A stretch of DNA of 64,000 nucleotides from Bifidobacterium saimiriisciurei (lineage in GTDB: Bacteria; Actinomycetota; Actinomycetes; Actinomycetales; Bifidobacteriaceae), in NCBI RefSeq assembly GCF_010667655.1, contig NZ_WHZU01000002.1, positions 163,556 through 227,555 of the forward strand. The letters run 5' to 3'. This document shows positions 60,501-64,000 of the stretch, in pieces (within the stretch, counting starts at the first letter, position 1; every line of letters begins with the position of its first letter). A program made the translations under genes and the position numbers. Under the pieces are notes generated by a model. That model had not been told where the DNA came from and ran no database searches. It saw only the letters and a list, made by a program, of their open reading frames with translations.

Positions 60501-61083
60501 GTTTGGCGAGCAGCTGGAGGACGGGCACGCCGGACGCCATGAGCTGGAGCATGTCGTCGCCCTGCAGCTTGCCTCGTGCGGCGACGGAGCCGAAGATGGT
60601 GCCGACGTCGGTGAGGCTGCGGCCGGAGATCTGGGCGGTGTCGGCGACGGTCTTGAGGACGTTGGTCATCTGCGTGCCGGATTTGACGCCGGACGCGGAC
60701 AGTGATGCGGCGACGGTCGCGGCGTCGCCGAGGCCGAACGCCGTGCCCTTCACGGAGGCGAGTGCCGAGCCCATGATGTCGCTGATGGACTTGGAGTCGT
60801 GGCCGAGGCCCTTGAGCTTGGCCTGGGCGTTCTCGATGTTCAGGGCGCGGGTGAAGCCGCCCTTGGCGGCGAGCGCGACGATGCCGCCGGTGACGGTGGT
60901 GATGGCGCCGAGGCCGAGTTTGCCGACGCCCTTGAACGCGCCGCCGAGCCGGCTGAGCAGGCTGGTGCCGCCGGCCTTGGCGGCGTTGCCGATACTGGTG
61001 CCGAGGTCGCCTTCGAGTTTGCGGCCGAAGCCCTTGCCCGAGGGGGCGACCTCGACGTATACGGTGCCGATGTCCTGTGCCAT
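57583..61083 (-). CDS. Phage tail tape measure protein
   Basis: A 1166-residue protein that sets tail length. The N-terminal region has the TP901-type tape measure domain (SKSISDIMGSALASVKGTAFGLGDAATVAASLSASGVKSGTQM). The centre (about 500-900) is a long run of Ile/Val/Ala-rich repeats with possible membrane segments. Residues about 910-1030 carry Trp-containing 11-residue-type repeats (WNAIRSAFMAIWNGIRTAI..). GGGAGG lies before ATG 61083. A tail of about 160-180 nm would be expected from the common ratio of about 1.5 angstrom per residue. Confidence 0.93.
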   Translation of the reverse strand: MAQDIGTVYVEVAPSGKGFGRKLEGDLGTSIGNAAKAGGTSLLSRLGGAFKGVGKLGLGAITTVTGGIVALAAKGGFTRALNIENAQAKLKGLGHDSKSISDIMGSALASVKGTAFGLGDAATVAASLSASGVKSGTQMTNVLKTVADTAQISGRSLTDVGTIFGSVAARGKLQGDDMLQLMASGVPVLQLLAKHLGKTSAEVSSMVSEGEIDFQTFADAMQKGLGGAAQAAGTTFTGALANVKAALSRTGEVIASPVLNGLRELFNQAIPIIDGFTAAAKPAMQKVGASLEAGLSNAIPTVTALFDRLKTAATDMYARLEDNGAIAAFQSAWDAAVDTVKSLVSTVQGIIIDWSGMIPPDTVATAIKLIADALNLIAQNAGTLLPKLMPIVAGFIAFKTANAGVKALAGGLESVATNANKVRDGAQAVTDFLNGLGGPSAKLRQLAANMTLVKNAQTALTAATTACNAVQRAFGATTLFASGRLKALFTAMKANPLILVATAIAAIVAALAVFFTKTETGRKAWQSLMQYLQPLWQKVQAAWQAAMPALQSLVQGLVDTFTGIVKAIGPVLATLGTAIAGRFKAIAGTVGPILQQVGPKLAETFGALASAAAPVLAQLGGLFTTMMQPILAQLPALMDAFGQLGDALSQAFADTAPMVADMVAQISDAFAQLAPVLGQLVSAFAQLGAALIGPLVQAATAIIGALIPAFTAIIQVAAQILPALAQLATMLVSAIIPVITTIAQAIAQIAPVIAQLVATLVTALVPVIQAIIGAVMQVMPIIIQLVTTLVSLLVPVIQTITAAIVAFLPVITTIITTLVGLLIPVITAIVNVITALIPVITAVVQTIISVVTPVITAIIGAIQGVVTILTGVITFLTGVFTGNWSTAWQGIQQVFSGVWQVIKSVFTGIWNAIKAAISGGLNVIRALWTAVWNAIRSAFMAIWNGIRTAITSGLNSIRSIWSSAWNGVRSVFTSIWNGLKSAASNGINAVVSTISGIKGRITGAFSGAASWLTSAGANIVNGLVNGIKNAVGKVVEAAKNIASSAINAAKNALGIHSPSRVFRDQVGLMIGAGIGQGVTQSTGLVDDALTDMTTRLQAGVGPIAMPVTASIGDMTATGQSSQARTLEQLLAELTALHGDLPAMLSSMGIEIDGREFGRMVRKHAVA

Positions 61084-61137
61084 CGGGGTTCCTCCCACGG
61101 TTGTGTCGTGTGCTGGATCCCGATGGCGGTCGGGATG

Positions 61138-61901
61138 CTATTCGGTTATGTGGTAGCGGTCCTTGAGCCGTTGGCGGCGTGCCAGTCGTTCCCTGCGTTT
61201 GCGCGGGTCCTCGAGGCGGTGGGCGCGCAGCATGTCGTTGCGCCGGTCCTTCCATGGCCGGTATCCGCGTTTTTTGAGCAGGCCCTCGAGTTCGAGCCGG
61301 TCCCACATGGCGGTCTCGGCCCCTGTGGGCGTGTACGCCCAGCCGGCCAGTGCGGCGTAGGATGCGCTGGTGTGGTCGCGCAGGAGTTCGCGGGTGAGCT
61401 CCCATGCGAGCCGGTAGCCCATGTTGCCGCGGGGTTTGCGGTCTTTGGGCGCGTCGAGCCATGGGATGAGGCGGACGGGGTGCCAGAGGAGGCCGTAGCG
61501 GCTGAGCCAGTCGGCGGCTAATGCGCCGTGGTGGTTCTGGTGGAGGACGAGGAGGACAGCTGTTTTGGGTCGAGGCCCGACCCTTCGGCCCAGCCGCGCA
61601 TGATGGCGCTGATCCAGCCGAGCGGGTTGCCGGCCTTCCGGAGCTTGTTCCACAGGTCGGGCTGCATCTGCTCCAAATAGGCCAGGAAGACGGCGGTGGC
61701 GTGGAAGGTGTCCTCCTCGCTCAACGCGACCTTGCTTTTGATGATGAGGACCACGTTGACGAGTTCGATGGGCAGGTCGGCGCTGTTGAGGTTGGGCAGG
61801 CGCACGGTCGTGTCGAGGCCCTTGAGGCTCAATGTCACGTCGGGCAGGTTCTCGCGGGATTCGTCGATGTCGGGTTCGATGATGATGGGCTTGTCGCTCA
61901 T
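61138..61901 (-). CDS. Tail assembly chaperone, long -1 frameshift product
   Basis: The upstream frame (61901-61563) continues after slippage at 61563-61569 into the -1 frame down to 61138, giving about 254 residues. The C-terminal 141 residues begin TAVLLVLHQNHHGALAADWL and end in an Arg-rich stretch (DPRKRRERLARRQRLKDRYHITE). Such gpG/gpGT-type pairs bring tape measure and tail tube subunits together. The -1 part has no good start of its own. Confidence 0.8.
61518..61901 (-). CDS. Tail assembly chaperone, short form
   Basis: A 127-residue protein (MSDKPIIIEPDIDESRENLPDV..) between the major tail protein and the tape measure genes, the usual place of the tail assembly chaperone. It has a helical core (SADLPIELVNVVLIIKSKVALSEEDTFHATAVFLAYLEQMQPDLW). 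Near its end GAC CCA AAA CAG contains the slippery heptamer CCCAAAA. Without slippage translation ends at the TAG 61518-61520. Confidence 0.85.
   Translation of the reverse strand: MSDKPIIIEPDIDESRENLPDVTLSLKGLDTTVRLPNLNSADLPIELVNVVLIIKSKVALSEEDTFHATAVFLAYLEQMQPDLWNKLRKAGNPLGWISAIMRGWAEGSGLDPKQLSSSSSTRTTTAH
61563..61569 (-). promoter_or_regulatory. -1 ribosomal frameshift site CCCAAAA
   Basis: CCCAAAA on the minus strand, in the frame C CCA AAA, is a canonical X XXY YYZ heptamer. The -1 frame is open for 141 codons beyond it. Confidence 0.8.
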
Positions 61902-61953
61902 GGCGGTCTCCTAACGGTTGGTTTTTGCGGCGGTCTTTGGTTGTGCGTGGGGT

Positions 61954-61997
61954 TCCCCTTCCGCGCGGAGACCGCCATCCACGCGCGGGAGGGGAAG
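61954..61997 (-). terminator. Intercistronic hairpin between major tail protein and chaperone genes
   Basis: 15-nt arms (61954-61968, 61983-61997) with one mismatch, directly behind the major tail protein stop, without U-run. It may lower downstream expression relative to the abundant tail protein. Confidence 0.45.
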
Positions 61998-62003
61998 AAT
62001 CGG

Positions 62004-62870
62004 TCAGGCGCCTGCGGGGGCGGTGACGGTGACGGGCACGGTCACGGACTTGCCTCCGGCCGTGACGGTGATGTTCACCGGCTTGCCGGTGTCGGTGGCC
62101 GTCTTGCCGGCCACGGTGACGGTGGAGCCGTTGACGGTGGCGGTGGCCTTCGTCTCGTCGCCGCTGACGGCGGCGAGGGTCCAGCCGCTCGCGTTGGAGG
62201 GGCTGACGGTCACGGCGAACGTGCCGGATTTGCCGGCTTCGACGCTGAGCGTGTCGGGGTCGGCGGACAGTCCGGTGACGACGGTGGCGAGGCCGGCCAT
62301 TTCGGCGGCGAGCAGGCCGTACACGTGGAACTGGAAGTTGTCGGCGGCCTTGAAGAACTTGAACGTGACGTTGAAGGTGAGGACCTCGGTGCTCACCATC
62401 GTCATGTCGTCGCGGTCCGAGACCTGCGCCTTGCCGGCCGACAGGACGATGGGGTTGCCGTACTGGTCGAGGCAGGCGAGCACGAGCCCGTACTGGCGGT
62501 TCGCGGTCGCGTCCTTGATATGAAACGCGCCATCGTCGTCGGCCTTGACGCCGAAGTACGCCTCGGCGATGCTCCGGCGGCATTCGATGCCGGGAATCTG
62601 CAGGGTCCAGTAGCCGGGCTCCTGCTCGCTGATGACGATGTCGCCGTTGTGGGCCTTGATCTCGGTGTCGTCGCCGGGCTCGGGATGCAGCACGGCGCCG
62701 TCCTCGCTGTTGTAGCCCACGGGGCGTGCGGTCTCGGGCGGCTGCCAGTTCTCGTCCGTGGGCGGCGTGAATCCGCCGTCGTCGAGCGGGAAGAGGAACA
62801 GGGCGTAGTCCTTGACGAGTTTGACCAGGTCGGCGTTGTTGCCGCTGGTGATGTAGCCGGTATCGGCCAT
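62004..62870 (-). CDS. Phage major tail protein with Ig-like C-terminal domain
   Basis: A 288-residue tail tube protein. Residues 1-195 form the tube domain (YWTLQIPGIECRRSIAEAYFGVKADDDGAFHI..DRDDMTMVSTEVLTFNVTFKFFKAADNFQFHVYG). Residues about 200-288 are a Big2-like Ig domain: VTGLSADPDTLSVEAGKSGTFAVTVSPSNASGW..KPVNITVTAGGKSVTVPVTV. Such domains decorate tails and may bind sugars. Good codon bias and position before the chaperone support the call. Confidence 0.88.
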   Translation of the reverse strand: MADTGYITSGNNADLVKLVKDYALFLFPLDDGGFTPPTDENWQPPETARPVGYNSEDGAVLHPEPGDDTEIKAHNGDIVISEQEPGYWTLQIPGIECRRSIAEAYFGVKADDDGAFHIKDATANRQYGLVLACLDQYGNPIVLSAGKAQVSDRDDMTMVSTEVLTFNVTFKFFKAADNFQFHVYGLLAAEMAGLATVVTGLSADPDTLSVEAGKSGTFAVTVSPSNASGWTLAAVSGDETKATATVNGSTVTVAGKTATDTGKPVNITVTAGGKSVTVPVTVTAPAGA

Positions 62871-62901
62871 GATGTTCGTCCTTTCGGTTGGATGATGGTT
62901 G

Positions 62902-63300
62902 TCAGACGGTGGACACGGTCAGCAGGAGGATGAGGTAGGCGCACACGGTGCCGTCCTCGTCCGCGAGGCGGATGGGCCCGCTGTCGAGCCCCATGGAGCA
63001 TATGGGGTACGGCGGGCTCAGGGATGTGAGATAGGCGCAGATGTCGGCGGCCCGTCGCTGCGCGGCCGCGTAGTCGCCGGTGCCGTCGCCGCGCCGCTCC
63101 CATACGCTCATGCGCAGGCGCACGTACTGGCTGACCGGCGTGGCCGGCTGCTGCGGCTCGCCCACGATCACGCACTCATGCTCCGGGTTGTCACGCGCGC
63201 GCACGCCGCCGAAACGCACGTCGGGGAATCGTCCGCGCAGCAGGGGCAGCAGCACCGGCTCCACACGCGGAGTCCGGACGGGAGGATGGAAGACGCTCAT
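62902..63300 (-). CDS. Phage tail terminator/completion-like protein
   Basis: A 132-residue protein just upstream of the major tail gene, the usual place of the tail terminator. It starts with MSVFHPPVRTPRVEPVLLPLLRGRFPDVRFGG and ends hydrophobic (CAYLILLLTVSTV). The pattern of an N-terminal helix and later beta strands (YVRLRMSVWERRG...AADICAYL) fits that family, but the assignment is by position. ATG 63300 overlaps the upstream stop (ATGA). Confidence 0.65.
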   Translation of the reverse strand: MSVFHPPVRTPRVEPVLLPLLRGRFPDVRFGGVRARDNPEHECVIVGEPQQPATPVSQYVRLRMSVWERRGDGTGDYAAAQRRAADICAYLTSLSPPYPICSMGLDSGPIRLADEDGTVCAYLILLLTVSTV

Positions 63301-63548
63301 ACGCGCACTCCCCCGAGCATCCGGGTGAGGGTGCCGTGCTCGCGTTCCACGGGCGCGGGGCATGTGGCGACCACGTTCGCGCGGTCGGTGTCCTCGTTGC
63401 GGTACACCTTGATGCGGTCGTCGCCGGCCGCCTCCGACCTCATGTGAGCCTCGACGTCGTCGATGACCGGTTCGACGGCCTTGTGGAGCACCTGCTGGTT
63501 GAACGCGCGCCGCTTCAGCACCACTTTGACGGGTTTGGCCATGGTCAT
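63297..63548 (-). CDS. Phage neck protein, HK97 gp10-like (83 aa)
   Basis: An 83-residue basic protein: KPVKVVLKRRAFNQQVLHKAVEPVIDDVEAHM, then DDRIKVYRNEDTDRANVVATC. Size, composition and place between two other connector genes fit HK97 gp10-type neck proteins. ATG 63548 overlaps the upstream stop (ATGA); ATG 63542 is two codons later. Confidence 0.6.
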   Translation of the reverse strand: MTMAKPVKVVLKRRAFNQQVLHKAVEPVIDDVEAHMRSEAAGDDRIKVYRNEDTDRANVVATCPAPVEREHGTLTRMLGGVRV

Positions 63549-63868
63549 CCCTCCCTGAGTCCGACGGTGATGACGTCGCCGACGTGCTCGCCCCTCGGGT
63601 TCTCCCAGACGGCCGGGAGCCCGTCGACGGGCAGCAACAGGCCACGCAGCCCGATGACGTCCGTGTCGAGGATGCCGGTCGGCTCCCCGGAGCGGACGTA
63701 AACGGTGTATCCGACCGTCACGCCCTGGGAGCTTTCCGTCGGGCTTTCGGACGCGGAGACGGGGGCTGCGAGTCCGGTGAAGCTGCGCCAGAGCTCCAAT
63801 GGCCCCTGCACGAGGTCGCCGTCCTCGCTGGTGGAGGCTTGTCCCCGGTACACGTCGATGCGTTCCAT
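63545..63868 (-). CDS. Phage head-tail stopper-like protein (107 aa)
   Basis: A 107-residue beta-rich protein: MERIDVYRGQASTSEDGDLVQGPLELW.., then GVTVGYTVYVRSGEPTGILDTDVIGLRGLLLPVDGLPAVWENPRGEHVGDVITVGLREG. The last segment resembles SPP1 gp16-like stopper or adaptor folds. The call rests on position and size. Its ATG overlaps the upstream stop (TGATG). Confidence 0.6.
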   Translation of the reverse strand: MERIDVYRGQASTSEDGDLVQGPLELWRSFTGLAAPVSASESPTESSQGVTVGYTVYVRSGEPTGILDTDVIGLRGLLLPVDGLPAVWENPRGEHVGDVITVGLREG

Positions 63869-64000
63869 CACGTCACCGTGCCCGTCGTCATGTCGATGCT
63901 GTACGCCTGCTGTCCGCCGAGGCCGAGCACGTCCAGATAGTCGGTGTTCCATCGCAGGTATCCGTCCGGGCTCAGCCAGCTGTAGGAGTTGCTGAACGGG
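63868..64000 (-). CDS. Phage structural protein, C-terminal fragment
   Basis: Only the last ~43 codons are visible (FSNSYSWLSPDGYLRWNTDYL..GGQQAYSIDMTTGTVT), cut by the right edge. It overlaps the next gene by one base. The family cannot be told; the position fits a head-tail connector gene. Confidence 0.6.
   Translation of the reverse strand, partial: PFSNSYSWLSPDGYLRWNTDYLDVLGLGGQQAYSIDMTTGTVT

Noticed and set aside
57599..61156. A 1185-codon open frame on the plus strand opposite the tape measure gene
   Set aside because: It mirrors codon bias of the real gene on the other strand, is Met/Ala/Ser-rich without domains and has no ribosome-binding site.
1..64000. CRISPR arrays and insertion sequences
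   Set aside because: No spaced direct-repeat array and no transposase were seen. The only mobile DNA recognised is the prophage and its shufflon.

Overview
The window looks like chromosome of a high-GC bifidobacterium (Actinomycetota). The gene families point there, and so does the tmRNA, whose proteolysis tag reads AKSNRTEFALAA. I assign the genus with fair confidence and do not name a species. Many intergenic regions are short and the genes sit in tight, often overlapping (ATGA/TGATG) operons.

Bases 1-49,350 are host core genome. In order they hold: the start of an ABC transporter ATPase and a DHA2 drug exporter; a class V aminotransferase divergent from a ROK regulator; O-acetylhomoserine sulfhydrylase; a yraN-comM-dprA cluster; an alkyltransferase; a flavoprotein and iron-sulfur pair of the succinate dehydrogenase/fumarate reductase type; LOG and NhaA proteins; tRNA-Arg; a long minus-strand operon comEA-comEC-holA-tsaE-tsaB-rimI-tsaD that joins DNA uptake, replication and t6A tRNA modification; leuS; a solute-binding lipoprotein; CorA; tRNA-Ala; a low-complexity membrane protein; rsfS with a phosphatase; glmU; tRNA-Gln; prs; proA-hypothetical-nadD; glyA divergent from thrC; a 2-hydroxyacid dehydrogenase; nadK-recN-thiD-HAD; and a ROK regulator followed by a fructokinase.

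From about 49,356 the window holds ssrA (tmRNA), and directly behind it a tyrosine integrase and a siphovirus-type prophage that runs off the right edge. The prophage structural genes lie on the minus strand: neck proteins, major tail protein, tail assembly chaperone with a canonical -1 slippery site, tape measure, distal tail, tail hub and receptor-binding protein, then a lysis module (small membrane proteins, CHAP endolysin, r1t-type holin) next to the integrase.

The most interesting element is at 53,099-55,561. A second tyrosine recombinase lies beside a receptor-binding protein gene whose last ~119 codons form a switchable cassette. Two further silent C-terminal cassettes lie between the gene and the recombinase, tail to tail. 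Each of the three cassettes begins at the same 12-bp core ATTCCCTATCCC, read in the same codon frame (SLSxT). The arrangement is a three-way inversion shufflon that should change phage host recognition. It resembles the Rin system described in bifidobacterial prophages; the site structure, the recombinase half-sites ahead of its own gene and the cassette contents are worked out below from the sequence.
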